Assembly (NCBI GenBank): GCA_001797465.1
Contig: MGPQ01000019.1
Coordinates: forward strand, 83,650 to 147,649
Source: Deltaproteobacteria bacterium GWB2_55_19
Lineage (GTDB): Bacteria; Desulfobacterota; GWC2-55-46
DNA: 64,000 nt
Reading direction: 5' to 3'
The notes under the pieces were generated by a model. That model did not search any database, was not told the origin of the DNA, and saw only the letters and a program-made list of their open reading frames with translations. The position numbers were made by a program, and so were the translations under genes. Shown here one piece after another: positions 51,954 through 60,364 of the stretch (positions within the stretch are counted from its first letter, which is position 1; each line of letters starts with the position of its first letter).

Positions 51954-53018
51954 ATGAAAAACATTGAATTTTTTAGATACCTCCCCGGGGCCGCGAAGGC
52001 TAAATCTGCTTCAGGGTTGAAAAAACTCGTGAACACCCTATTAAAGGAACACAGGGTCTACGGGACCGTGAAAAGGGACGGTTTTCCCGTCTACGCCGAG
52101 ATTGCCGACGCGAGCGAGCTTGAGCTCTTCTCGACTCCTACGCACCTGTCCGCCAAGCAGTTCCTCTTTCCCCCGAGAGAGACCCTTCTAAGGTACGACA
52201 TCCGCCGCCACCTCCATGAGGCGGTGATTGAATCCGAAAGACAGGCTATAATCGGCCTGCACCCCTGCGACATACACGCCATAGCGCTCATGGACGAGGT
52301 GTGGGCCTATGGCAGGCCCGACGCCAATTACCTCTCAAGGCGCGAAAAGACGCTCATCGTCGGCGCGGACTGCATGCCCGACGAGTACTGCTTCTGCAAG
52401 TCCCTCGGGACGATGAACGTCAACGACGGCTTCGACATATTCCTCCACAAGATAAAGAAGGGCTTTCTCGTCCGGACCGCCTCGGATAAAGGGGAGGAAA
52501 TAATAGCGGGGCTTAAACTCAGGGAGGCGAAACCTTATGAAGTAAAAGAGTTGGAGGAGAGGGAAAGGCTTCGTGAGGCGTCCTTTAAGGCGCGGTTAGA
52601 CGCCCTTCCCAAGGACCTCCCGGAGGTATTCGCGTCCTCTAACGAGAGCACCGTATGGGAGCGCATAGGGTCGATATGCACGGGGTGCGGCTCCTGCAAC
52701 ACGGTCTGCCCGACCTGCTACTGCTTCGATATAAAGGACGAGGTGAAGGCGAGCCTCTCGGAGGGCGAGCGCGTCCGCGTCTGGGACGGGTGCACGCTTG
52801 AGGACTTCGCAAAGGTCGCCGGGGGACATGACTTCAGGAAGACGAGGGCAGAGAGGCTCCGCCACAGGTTCAACAGGAAGTTCAGGTATCTTACGGACAG
52901 GTTCGGCATGCCCTTCTGCGTCGGTTGCGGCAGGTGCTCGCGGGCCTGCCTCGTTAAGATAAACATAACGGAAGTGACGAATGAGCTTATCCGTGAATCA
53001 AACAAAAGAAGGCCTTGA
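51954..53018 (+). CDS. HydB/AsrA-like 4Fe-4S protein
   Basis: 354 residues. The N-terminal two thirds (IIGLHPCDIHAIALMDEV, GADCMPDEYCFCKSLGT) and two ferredoxin-type sites near the end (CTGCGSCNTVCPTCYC and CVGCGRCSRACL) match sulfhydrogenase beta subunits and anaerobic sulfite reductase subunit A. These carry electrons between an FAD subunit and a catalytic partner. The FAD partner overlaps by 38 bases downstream, but no hydrogenase or sulfite reductase catalytic subunit is present in the window. Confidence 0.88.
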   Translation: MKNIEFFRYLPGAAKAKSASGLKKLVNTLLKEHRVYGTVKRDGFPVYAEIADASELELFSTPTHLSAKQFLFPPRETLLRYDIRRHLHEAVIESERQAIIGLHPCDIHAIALMDEVWAYGRPDANYLSRREKTLIVGADCMPDEYCFCKSLGTMNVNDGFDIFLHKIKKGFLVRTASDKGEEIIAGLKLREAKPYEVKELEERERLREASFKARLDALPKDLPEVFASSNESTVWERIGSICTGCGSCNTVCPTCYCFDIKDEVKASLSEGERVRVWDGCTLEDFAKVAGGHDFRKTRAERLRHRFNRKFRYLTDRFGMPFCVGCGRCSRACLVKINITEVTNELIRESNKRRP

Positions 53019-53829
53019 GTCGCCGTACCTCCCGTTCCCGGGGGTAATAGAGAGGGTCACAAGGGTGACGGAGAAGGAGAGGCTCTTCTCAATAGCCCCC
53101 TTAAACCCATCACTCCTTGAGTACGGGCCCGGCCAGTTCTACATGGTGGGGTTGCCGGGTTATGGCGAAGCGCCGATTTCCATCACATCCGGCCCCGGAG
53201 AGACAAAGGAGTTCGAGCTCTGCATAAGGGCCGTGGGGAACGTCACCAACGCGCTCCACAGGCTCAAAAGGGGCGACTTCGTCTGGTTGAGGGGGCCCTT
53301 CGGCACGTCATTCCCGGTTGACGAGATGAGGTCAAAGGACGTCGTCTTCATAGCCGGCGGCATAGGGGTCGTACCGATGAGGTCGCTTATAAAGACGGTC
53401 CTTAAGGACAGGCAGGGGTTCGGAAGATTGACGCTCATCTACGGGGCGAAGTCGCCTGAAGAGATGCTCTTTTCAGAAGAGTTCGACGGCTGGCGCGGAA
53501 AGGGGCTGGAAGTCCTCCTTACCATAGATAAGCCGGACACCAAGTGGACGGGGAACGTCGGTGTAGTCACGACCCTTATACCGAAGGTCGAGGTCGCCGA
53601 GGGCAGGACCATAGCGGTCGTCATAGGCCCGCCTGTCATGTACAAGTTCGTGATACTCTCCTTAAGGGATAAGCTTATACGGCCGGAAGACGTCTTCGTC
53701 TCCCTTGAGCGGAGGATGAAGTGCGGGGTCGGCAAATGCGGACATTGCCAGATAAACGGCTGTTATGTCTGCCAGGAGGGGCCGGTATTCAGGCTGTCGG
53801 ATTTAAAGGACCTGCCTGAGGCGTTGTAG
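52981..53829 (+). CDS. HydG/AsrB-like FAD/NAD(P)-binding oxidoreductase subunit
   Basis: 282 residues. FAD domain (YGPGQFYMVGLPGYGEAPISIT), NAD(P) domain (VVFIAGGIGVVPMRSLIK), and a C-terminal 2Fe-2S cysteine cluster (MKCGVGKCGHCQINGCYVCQ), as in sulfhydrogenase gamma subunits and AsrB. It would take electrons from NAD(P)H and pass them to the HydB-like protein, or the reverse. The long overlap suggests tight coupling. A repeat element begins immediately after its stop codon. Confidence 0.9.
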   Translation: MSLSVNQTKEGLESPYLPFPGVIERVTRVTEKERLFSIAPLNPSLLEYGPGQFYMVGLPGYGEAPISITSGPGETKEFELCIRAVGNVTNALHRLKRGDFVWLRGPFGTSFPVDEMRSKDVVFIAGGIGVVPMRSLIKTVLKDRQGFGRLTLIYGAKSPEEMLFSEEFDGWRGKGLEVLLTIDKPDTKWTGNVGVVTTLIPKVEVAEGRTIAVVIGPPVMYKFVILSLRDKLIRPEDVFVSLERRMKCGVGKCGHCQINGCYVCQEGPVFRLSDLKDLPEAL

Positions 53830-53944
53830 CAGGCTGCTGAAAAAGTCCATCTGCTTTGTTGTCATCGTCGCTCGTCACTGCGGCGTACAAAAGAGTACGC
53901 CTCCCTCCTCGACGCCTCGCATCTGGAGCTTTTTGAGCAGCCTG
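53830..53944. repeat. Palindromic 115-bp repeat element
   Basis: Imperfect terminal inverted repeats (CAGGCTGCTGAAAAAGTCC at the left; the reverse complement, with small changes, at the right) enclose an inner dyad GCGTAC-AAAAGA-GTACGC. The core recurs in inverted form at 48341-48383. It has no coding capacity; a REP- or MITE-like mobile repeat is likely. It starts at the base after a stop codon. Confidence 0.75.
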
Positions 53945-53980
53945 GTAAAATGAGTTTTAGGTTAGGTTAATTGATAGAAT

Positions 53981-54010
53981 GAAAAGGTGCGGCGAAAACC
54001 GCACCTTTTC
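53981..54010 (+). terminator. Terminator after the HydB/HydG-like pair
   Basis: A perfect 12-bp stem (GAAAAGGTGCGG / CCGCACCTTTTC) with a CGAAAA loop, then ATTTT. Located past the repeat element, between convergent genes; may act both ways. Confidence 0.75.
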
Positions 54011-54036
54011 ATTTTCCAGGTAAAAGAAGAGATGTT

Positions 54037-54155
54037 CAAAAATCCTCCCCTTTTTACAAGGGGAGGAGGGGTGGGGTCGTTTTTAGAACTGGATTCCCGC
54101 TTTCGCGGAAATGACAGAATAACCTGAGGAGCAACGCGGGGATGCGAAGCAATCA
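54037..54155. repeat. Cluster of REP-like units
   Basis: Three short units in a row: CTCCCCTTTTTACAAGGGGAG (54042 on), related to 30420-30600; CTGGATTCCCGC...GCGGAAATGACAG (54089-54117), related to 32200-32232; and GAGGAGCAACGCGGGGATGC (from 54127), related to the mtaB-mnmA gap. Confidence 0.7.
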
Positions 54156-54165
54156 AGCTCTGCAG

Positions 54166-54684
54166 TCATCCCCTCTGCAACCTCGACTCCTTCACAAGGT
54201 AATCGACCCATGTATATATCGTAAAGAGAAGGGTAAGGGTCGCGATGGCGAGGAAGAACCAGTCCCCGCCCGCTATGAGTAAGGCATAAAGGACGCTCAA
54301 TACCTGCAGGACCGTCGTCGCCTTTCCAGGCCACGAGGTCCTGACCTTTATGGTCCGCTCGGTCCCCTTTAGATACAGGAAAAGCACGAAGAAGCTCACG
54401 TCGCGGAGAACCACCGGCAACATCAGCCAGAAGGGAATGAGCCCCTTAAAGGAGAGCGCGAGATAGGCGCTCACCAGGAGGAGCTTGTCGGCGAAAGGGT
54501 CGGCCTTTCTGCCGAACTCGGTCTTGAGGTCGAATCTGCGTGCGATAAAGCCGTCGGCGGCGTCGGTCATTGCCGCAACGGCGAAGACAGCGACAGCGGC
54601 CAGGAGGCGGTCGGTTATCGCGAAGTAAAGGAAGACGGGTACGAGGATGATCCTGAATATGGTGAGCGCGTTGGGGACGTTCAC
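54166..54684 (-). CDS. CDP-alcohol phosphatidyltransferase (PgsA-like)
   Basis: 172 residues with about five membrane helices. The CDP-alcohol motif is clear: D-A-A-D-G-F-I-A-R-R, then EFGRKADPFADK, giving D-x2-D-G-x2-A-R-x8-G-x3-D-x3-D. Start MNVPNALTIFRIILVPVF is typical of phosphatidylglycerophosphate synthases. It makes PGP from CDP-diacylglycerol and glycerol phosphate, but a related alcohol cannot be excluded. Last gene of the minus-strand housekeeping run. Confidence 0.88.
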   Translation of the reverse strand: MNVPNALTIFRIILVPVFLYFAITDRLLAAVAVFAVAAMTDAADGFIARRFDLKTEFGRKADPFADKLLLVSAYLALSFKGLIPFWLMLPVVLRDVSFFVLFLYLKGTERTIKVRTSWPGKATTVLQVLSVLYALLIAGGDWFFLAIATLTLLFTIYTWVDYLVKESRLQRG

Positions 54685-54694
54685 AAATGTTCCT

Positions 54695-55258
54695 TTAAGG
54701 CAACCACTGAAAGAACTTCTTTTCCGCCGTCTTGGCCGCCTCGCCCGGCGGGAGCGTGGAGAGGAGCGCCTCCACGAGCCGATCTATCCTCGGCTCGTAG
54801 GTGCCGAAGACCCCGTACTCCCTCGACCTCTCATCGAGGCTTAAGTCGGATTCCTTTGTCGAATACTCGGATGACCAGAGCCTGACGCCATCCTTTGAGT
54901 ACATCTCATACGCCGCGTCGACCCGAAGCGACACGTAGCCCGCGAAAGAGTCCCTGTCCCAGTCCTTTATATGGATGTAGAGGAAGGCGTCTGCGTTTGA
55001 GCCCGTCCCCTTTGCGTCGACCTCTTCCAAAGGCAGGGCCGCGTAATTGAGCGACTTGAGCTTTCCGGCGGTAAGTTTTCTAAAGAGGGCCGCAATATCG
55101 GCGTCTTCCTTTGCGCCGGGCGAAGCCCACTCTACCGGCATCACCGCGACGACCGCCGGCCTTAATTCGCTGAAACCCGGAGAGATGGTCTTCTTCACGG
55201 AGGGCGAGCACCCGCATGCGAGTATAAGCAACAACATGGATAAAAATATTTTTTTCAT
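54695..55258 (-). CDS. Lipoprotein, GNA1162/DUF799-like
   Basis: 187 residues with a lipobox (LILACGCSPS). Body: PAVVAVMPVEWASPGAKEDADI, YAALPLEEVDAKGTGSNADA, YIHIKDWDRDSFAGYVSLRV, resembling the DUF799/GNA1162 family of envelope lipoproteins with an anticodon-binding-like fold. Located one base after the stop of the next gene upstream, so co-transcribed. Probably outer-membrane associated; function not known. Confidence 0.75.
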   Translation of the reverse strand: MKKIFLSMLLLILACGCSPSVKKTISPGFSELRPAVVAVMPVEWASPGAKEDADIAALFRKLTAGKLKSLNYAALPLEEVDAKGTGSNADAFLYIHIKDWDRDSFAGYVSLRVDAAYEMYSKDGVRLWSSEYSTKESDLSLDERSREYGVFGTYEPRIDRLVEALLSTLPPGEAAKTAEKKFFQWLP

Positions 55259-55259
55259 G

Positions 55260-55964
55260 TCAATGGTCCGCCTTTATGACGATTGTGGAAGACCCGCCAG
55301 AGAGGACGAGATAACCCGCGGGGGCCTCCTTTGAAATGCGATCGGACAACGCCTGAAGCCCGGCGGCCGAGCGCGCCTTCAGCGTGACCCTGCCCCTCTG
55401 AAAAGACCCGTACGTGAGGCCGTTAAGGAGCGCGATGCGGCGAAGCGAAGCGAGGAGGGCCGAGAAGGCCTGGTATTCGGTGACGTCGAGGACCGTTATG
55501 AACACATCCGACAACGCCGGGCCTGCCATGACCCTGCCGAGCGAGGCCCGTATGGCCCCATCGTCGATAGACGCCTCTATCCAGACGTGGTAGAGCTCGA
55601 CGCCTCCGGCGTCCCGCTCCGTTGGGATGCTGTCGACTATCGAGGGCGTCGGACCCATGTGGGTGACCCACCCCTCGGAGACGACCTTGTAATTGAGTAT
55701 ATAGGAGCGCGGGCTTGAGAGTATCTCCTTATCCGCGAGCGACTTGTCGAGAGCGAGCCCCTCGGCCTTGACGACCGCGTGGAGCGCTTCGGTAACGGCG
55801 TTCTTAAGCGCCTTGTCTATGGCGATCCTTTTTTCCTCAGTGGCGTCGTTCGTGCGGTTGGACGCGCCCTCGGCCTTGACCGCCATCGTAGCCCCGGCGA
55901 CACCCGTGAACGCCGGGAGAACGGTTGAGACGACGAATAATATCGCTAATATTAAAGCCTTCAC
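55260..55964 (-). CDS. Exported protein with FlgT-like N-terminal domain
   Basis: About 234 residues from the GTG at 55964, with AAGGGG upstream and overlapping the miaA stop (GTGA). Signal peptide LILAILFVVSTVLPAFTGVAGA, then EEKRIAIDKALKNAVTEALHA, the alanine-rich helix seen in FlgT N-terminal-like proteins, and LNYKVVSEGWV. A second domain ends TIVIKADH. It is followed by the DUF799-like lipoprotein, suggesting an envelope complex, but no flagellar gene is near. Confidence 0.7.
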   Translation of the reverse strand: MKALILAILFVVSTVLPAFTGVAGATMAVKAEGASNRTNDATEEKRIAIDKALKNAVTEALHAVVKAEGLALDKSLADKEILSSPRSYILNYKVVSEGWVTHMGPTPSIVDSIPTERDAGGVELYHVWIEASIDDGAIRASLGRVMAGPALSDVFITVLDVTEYQAFSALLASLRRIALLNGLTYGSFQRGRVTLKARSAAGLQALSDRISKEAPAGYLVLSGGSSTIVIKADH

Positions 55965-56866
55965 CGCAAGTGCCCCTTTACGGCCCCGAATATGCCTTTT
56001 TTTTCTTCCGGAGAAAACCATGTCATCTCAGGGTCGGCCCTGAACCAGGTCAACTGCCTCTTTGCGTAACGGCGCGTGTTCCTCTTAAGGAGTTCGATAG
56101 CCTCCGGAAGGGCGCACGCGCCCCTTAAAAACATGGCCATCTCTTTATAACCCAAACCGAGCATCGGCTTCAAGTCCCAACCGAAACCGGCGTCAAAAAG
56201 GCGTTTGGTCTCCTCCGGAAGCCCTGCCTCGATCATCTTATCCACCCGTTCGTCGATACGCTTGTAGAGGGCCTCTCTCGGGCAATCGAGGCCGATCTTA
56301 AGGCACTCGAACAATTCGTCCCTGAAGCCGTGCTCTTTCCGGAAGGTTGAGATCGGAGTGCCGGTAAGTTCGTAGACCTCGAGCGCCCGTATAACCCTTA
56401 CGCGGTTGTTGGGGTGGATGGAAGCGGCGGTCTCCGGGTCGATTTGCTGAAGCCTCTCGTAGAGCGCGTCAACGGACTCTTTTTCAAGCGCCATCCTTAA
56501 GTCCGGGTCTGCCTTTGGCCCGGGAAAGAGCCCCTGCGTGAGCGCCTTTATGTAGAGGCCCGTGCCGCCTGTAACAAAGGCGTTCCTCCCCCTCGACCTT
56601 ATGCCAGATACGGCCTTTATCGCGTCGTTTCTAAAGCGCGCTACGGTGTAATCACCGTTTGGCTCAACTATGTCAATAAGGTGGTGCGGGACCCTCTGCA
56701 TATCCTCCCTGGAGGGTTTCGCGGTGCCGATATCCATTGCCTTAAATACCTGCATGGAGTCCGCGCTTACTATTTCTCCGTTGAACTCAAGCGCGAGGTC
56801 GATTGCGAGCGCGCTCTTGCCGGACGCCGTAGGCCCGGCTATTATGACTATCCGCTCCTTCTCCAT
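55961..56866 (-). CDS. miaA: tRNA dimethylallyltransferase
   Basis: 301 residues. ATP-binding GPTASGKSALA, catalytic aspartate in SADSMQVFKAMDIGTAKP, VPHHLIDIVEPNGDYTVARF, GGTGLYIKALTQG, and LGLGYKEM with KRNTRRYAKRQLTWFR. Adds an isopentenyl group to A37 of tRNAs reading U-starting codons. It overlaps the exported-protein gene by four bases. It lies downstream of mutL, a common pairing. Confidence 0.95.
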   Translation of the reverse strand: MEKERIVIIAGPTASGKSALAIDLALEFNGEIVSADSMQVFKAMDIGTAKPSREDMQRVPHHLIDIVEPNGDYTVARFRNDAIKAVSGIRSRGRNAFVTGGTGLYIKALTQGLFPGPKADPDLRMALEKESVDALYERLQQIDPETAASIHPNNRVRVIRALEVYELTGTPISTFRKEHGFRDELFECLKIGLDCPREALYKRIDERVDKMIEAGLPEETKRLFDAGFGWDLKPMLGLGYKEMAMFLRGACALPEAIELLKRNTRRYAKRQLTWFRADPEMTWFSPEEKKGIFGAVKGHLR

Positions 56867-57048
56867 CCGGTCATTTTAACATTAAGCGCGCCTATTATGA
56901 ATACGGAAGAAGGGGTCGGCTCAAGCGGCCCTTAGGGTCAGAAGCGTAAGCTATGGCGGGCAATTGAACCTGACGGGTATTAATCCGAGGCACCTTGATA
57001 CGTAGACGCGGGCCCTTCCTTGCGGTTGAGGGCTACAAGGAGGGCAGA

Positions 57049-58812
57049 TTACCTCTTGAACGCGGATTCTATATCTTTCCTCGAATATTTTTTTACCACC
57101 GGCCTCCCGTGGGGACAGTGGGAGGCGAAGTCTATCCTCGCGAGTTCCTTTAAAAGCGCCGCGCCCTCTTCCTTTGTAAGCTGTCTCGGCCCGCGGATAA
57201 CGCTATGGCAGGCTATCCTCATGAGCGCCCCTTCTATCTTGTCCTCGATCTTAAGGGACCCGCCGACATTTGAGATCTCCTCGGAGAGCTCGCCTATAAG
57301 CCTGTCGCACCTTCCGGATTTGAGGACCTCAGGCACCGATTTTATGAGGAAGCTCTCCCCCCCGCCATTCAATGACGGGCCAAAAGGGATTATCTCAAAA
57401 CCCATCCTGTCAAGATACCCGACTGAGGCGAGTATGGCGTCTTTTTCATCAGGCGTCGTCTCAATGCGCTCGGGAAGGAGGAGGAGCTGTCTCCGTATCC
57501 CTTCCCCGTAGAACCTCTTTTTGAGCTTTTCAAACGCCGCGCGCTCAGCGGCCCCGTGCTGGTCTATGACGTAGTACTCGCCTCCGTTCGCGTGCGACTC
57601 CGCTATCAGGAACTCCCCCCATAGCTGGCCTACTATTTCGAGGCCGAGGAACTCGGGGTTTTTGACATCGTCTCCTTCATCCCTTAAAAAGGGGAGGGGA
57701 GGGGGGAGCGGCTCGGAAAAGCCCGGCGAGTAGCCCGTTGATGCAGACTCCTCAGCAAGCCGAGGCCCGGAAAACGGCGAAAACTGGCGGTTGTATCCGT
57801 AGTCGGCCCTATTCTGGATTGTCGGCTGTCGCCCCGGGGCTGATAGAGAGCCTATCGCCCCCCTGACCGCGAGTTTTACCGCGTCGTATATAAAAGACTG
57901 ATTCCTGAAGCGCACCTCGCTCTTTGTAGGGTGTATGTTTATGTCAACGTCTTCCGGCGGTATCTTTACGTCGATTATCGCAAAGGGAAACCGCCCCGAG
58001 GGGAGCATCTGGCCATAGCCGTCCATGACCGCCCTGTTGATGGATTTATCCCTGACGACCCTCTTGTTGACATAAATGAGGAGCCACTTGGACGTCGGAT
58101 AACCGTCCCCGGGAGCCCCGATATACCCTTCTACAAAGGGCGCGTTCACCTCTATTATATCCTTTTCCGCGATCCCGAATAGGTCGAAGATGCGGTCTCT
58201 TAGCGTGCCGGGCGCCGTCTCAACGGGTCTGCCTGACCCGTGCTGGATCTTAAAACGCGTCTTCGGGTTTATGAGGGCGAGCCTTTTGAATATTTCGAGG
58301 GCGCGGCCGTATTCGGAGTCCGACGAGCGGAGGAACTTAAGACGCGCCGGGGTGTTAAAGAAGAGGTCTTTTACCTCTATCAAAGTCCCTTCCGGACAAC
58401 CGTCGCCCGAAACGAGCGGTGGGGCGCCGCCCTCGATTGATACGAGCGTACCTTCTGTTTCCATGCGCCGCCTGGTTTTAAGAGTCACGCGAGAGATAGA
58501 GGCTACTGAGGCGAGCGCTTCGCCCCTGAAGCCCATAGTGAGTACGGCGTCCAGGTCTTCTTCCTTCGAAATTTTAGAGGTCGCATGGCGCATGAACGCG
58601 AGAGGCGCGTCTTCCCTTGAGATGCCCTCTCCGTTGTCAGTTATTTTAATGACACGCTTGCCGCCCTCGGCGAGAAAGACGCCAATCGATGATGCCCCCG
58701 CGTCGATGGAGTTCTCCATGAGCTCTTTCACTACGGATGCGGGCCTGTCTATCACCTCGCCAGCGGCGATCTTGGAGGCGAGGAGGCTATCGAGAACGTT
58801 TATTTTTGGCAT
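57049..58812 (-). CDS. mutL: DNA mismatch repair protein MutL
   Basis: About 587 residues from MPKINVLDSLLASKIAAGEV at 58812; the longer frame adds 16 residues with no conservation. N-terminal ATPase motifs: ENSIDAGASSIGV, ITDNGEGISRED, MRHATSKI, TMGFRGEALASVASIS, FFNTPARLKFL. The C-terminal dimerisation domain has VIDQHGAAERAAFEKL and CHSVIRG, then CPHGRPVVKKYS. The linker (about 345-390) includes PLPPPLPFLRDEG encoded by a C/G run like the dispersed repeats. Its start overlaps the end of the nth-like gene by 26 bases. Confidence 0.95.
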   Translation of the reverse strand: MPKINVLDSLLASKIAAGEVIDRPASVVKELMENSIDAGASSIGVFLAEGGKRVIKITDNGEGISREDAPLAFMRHATSKISKEEDLDAVLTMGFRGEALASVASISRVTLKTRRRMETEGTLVSIEGGAPPLVSGDGCPEGTLIEVKDLFFNTPARLKFLRSSDSEYGRALEIFKRLALINPKTRFKIQHGSGRPVETAPGTLRDRIFDLFGIAEKDIIEVNAPFVEGYIGAPGDGYPTSKWLLIYVNKRVVRDKSINRAVMDGYGQMLPSGRFPFAIIDVKIPPEDVDINIHPTKSEVRFRNQSFIYDAVKLAVRGAIGSLSAPGRQPTIQNRADYGYNRQFSPFSGPRLAEESASTGYSPGFSEPLPPPLPFLRDEGDDVKNPEFLGLEIVGQLWGEFLIAESHANGGEYYVIDQHGAAERAAFEKLKKRFYGEGIRRQLLLLPERIETTPDEKDAILASVGYLDRMGFEIIPFGPSLNGGGESFLIKSVPEVLKSGRCDRLIGELSEEISNVGGSLKIEDKIEGALMRIACHSVIRGPRQLTKEEGAALLKELARIDFASHCPHGRPVVKKYSRKDIESAFKR

Positions 58813-59509
58813 AGGGGGCGTTGTTTGTCTCGCGCGCATGCGGGTGCGCCTTTTTATCAAGGAACGGCCCGAGCGGGCATGTCTTACAGAGCGGGACCCG
58901 CGTCTTGCAGAAGTCCTTGCCGGTCTTCACGATGAGCGCGTGGTACTCGTTAAAGATGGTCTTGTCCTCAGGGAGGTTCGAGGTAAAGATGGCCTTCATT
59001 TCATCGTATGAGGCGTCTGCCCCGAAAAAACCGTGGCGCGCGAATATACGGCGGGTGTAGGCGTCTACGACGAACTCGCCGTATCCGGCGGCGTATAAGG
59101 AGATGGAGTCCGCCGTCTCCGGGCCTATGCCGTTTATGGAGAGCAGTTCCGCCCTGAGCCTCTCCGGAGGCAGGCCCAGGAATGCTTTAAGATTGCCGTG
59201 GCAAAGGGAGACGTGGTTCAGGAAGGACTTAAGGCGTTTCGCCTTGACGTTAAAGTATCCGGCGGGGCGGATGAGCGCCGCGAGGTCCTCATCCGGGAGA
59301 CTGTGGAGCGCGCCGTAAGAGAGGGCGCCCGCGCGCTTGAGGTTTCCTATCGCCTTTTCTACGTTTGTCCAGGCGGTGTTCTGCGTGAGTATCGCGCCCA
59401 CGGCGACTTCGATCGGGGTCTCGCCAGGCCACCAACCCTGGGGACCGAAGGCGCTAATGAGGGCCTCGTAGTATTCGAAGACCCCGTATCTTTCCCGTTT
59501 CGCCAACAT
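58787..59509 (-). CDS. HhH-GPD DNA glycosylase, endonuclease III-like
   Basis: 240 residues. Helix-hairpin-helix motif and GPD loop: LSINGIGPETADSISLYAAG, then VVDAYTRRIFARHG with the catalytic aspartate. Endonuclease III has lysine where this protein has glutamate (GPETAD in place of GRKTAN), so lyase activity is not expected. Three Fe-S cysteines are present (FCKTRVPLCKTCPL); the fourth position is leucine. It resembles MagIII-type glycosylases acting on alkylated bases. Overlaps mutL. Confidence 0.85.
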   Translation of the reverse strand: MLAKRERYGVFEYYEALISAFGPQGWWPGETPIEVAVGAILTQNTAWTNVEKAIGNLKRAGALSYGALHSLPDEDLAALIRPAGYFNVKAKRLKSFLNHVSLCHGNLKAFLGLPPERLRAELLSINGIGPETADSISLYAAGYGEFVVDAYTRRIFARHGFFGADASYDEMKAIFTSNLPEDKTIFNEYHALIVKTGKDFCKTRVPLCKTCPLGPFLDKKAHPHARETNNAPYAKNKRSR

Positions 59510-59515
59510 ATCCGG

Positions 59516-60364
59516 TTATGAGAGGTGGATGAGCTTCTCGACCTCTTTGACGGTGAGGAGGCGGTACTCCCCCGGCTTCAAAGACCCGAGTTTTATGCCC
59601 GCGAACTCGACCCTCTTGAGCTTGGCGACGGGGTGGCCTATGGCCAGGCACATCCTTTTAACGAGCCTGTTCCTGCCCTCGGTCACGGTAAGCTCTATCC
59701 AGGAGTTTTCCTTCGTCTCCCTTATGAGGCGCGCCTTTGCCGGAAGGGTCTTTCCGTCCTCGAGGTAGACCCCTTTTTCGAGCCTCTCGACCTCGGCGGG
59801 TGTGGGCACGTCCTTTACCTTTACGAGGTACTTCTTGGGGACGGAGAAGTTCGGGTGGATGAGCTTGTTGGTGAGCTCTCCGTCGTTGGTGAGGATGATG
59901 ACGCCCTCAGCGTCATAGTCGAGCCTGCCCACCGGGAATATGCGGGTCTTTGTCTTTATAAGGTCGACGACGACCTGTCTCTTGAGCGGGTCGGTGACTG
60001 AGCTTATGCAGTTTTTCGGCTTGTTAAGCAGATAATATACGGTAGGGCCCTTGATCGAGATGTTCCTGCCGTCCACCTCGATCCTGTCCTTCGCGAAGTC
60101 AGCCCTGGCCCCCAGCTCCTTCACCACCTCGCCGTTCACCACTACCCGGCCCTGGGTTATCAGCTCCTCGGCCTTCCGTCTGGATGCCACCCCGGCCCTC
60201 GCCATTATCTTCTGGAGCCTCTCCATCCCCGTCGGGGGCGCTATCAAGGGAGCCTTCGGCCTCGGCCTGGTCCGCGCCCTCCTCTGGGGCGGGGCTGTCT
60301 TCGCTACCTGTCCCTTCGGCCTCGAAGTCTTCGGACGCTCTCCGGTCTTCTTTCTCGTGCCCAT
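59516..60364 (-). CDS. Pseudouridine synthase of the RluB/RsuA family
   Basis: 282 residues. A basic N-terminal extension (residues 1-46, rich in Arg, Lys, Pro) precedes an S4 domain (MERLQKIMARAGVASRRKAE) and the catalytic domain with GRLDYDAEGVIILTNDGEL, KKYLVKVKDVP and EGRNRLVKRMCLAIG. It modifies 23S rRNA in the manner of RluB. GGAGG six bases before the ATG supports the start at 60364, although the coding region then overlaps scpB by 266 bases in another frame. Confidence 0.9.
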   Translation of the reverse strand: MGTRKKTGERPKTSRPKGQVAKTAPPQRRARTRPRPKAPLIAPPTGMERLQKIMARAGVASRRKAEELITQGRVVVNGEVVKELGARADFAKDRIEVDGRNISIKGPTVYYLLNKPKNCISSVTDPLKRQVVVDLIKTKTRIFPVGRLDYDAEGVIILTNDGELTNKLIHPNFSVPKKYLVKVKDVPTPAEVERLEKGVYLEDGKTLPAKARLIRETKENSWIELTVTEGRNRLVKRMCLAIGHPVAKLKRVEFAGIKLGSLKPGEYRLLTVKEVEKLIHLS

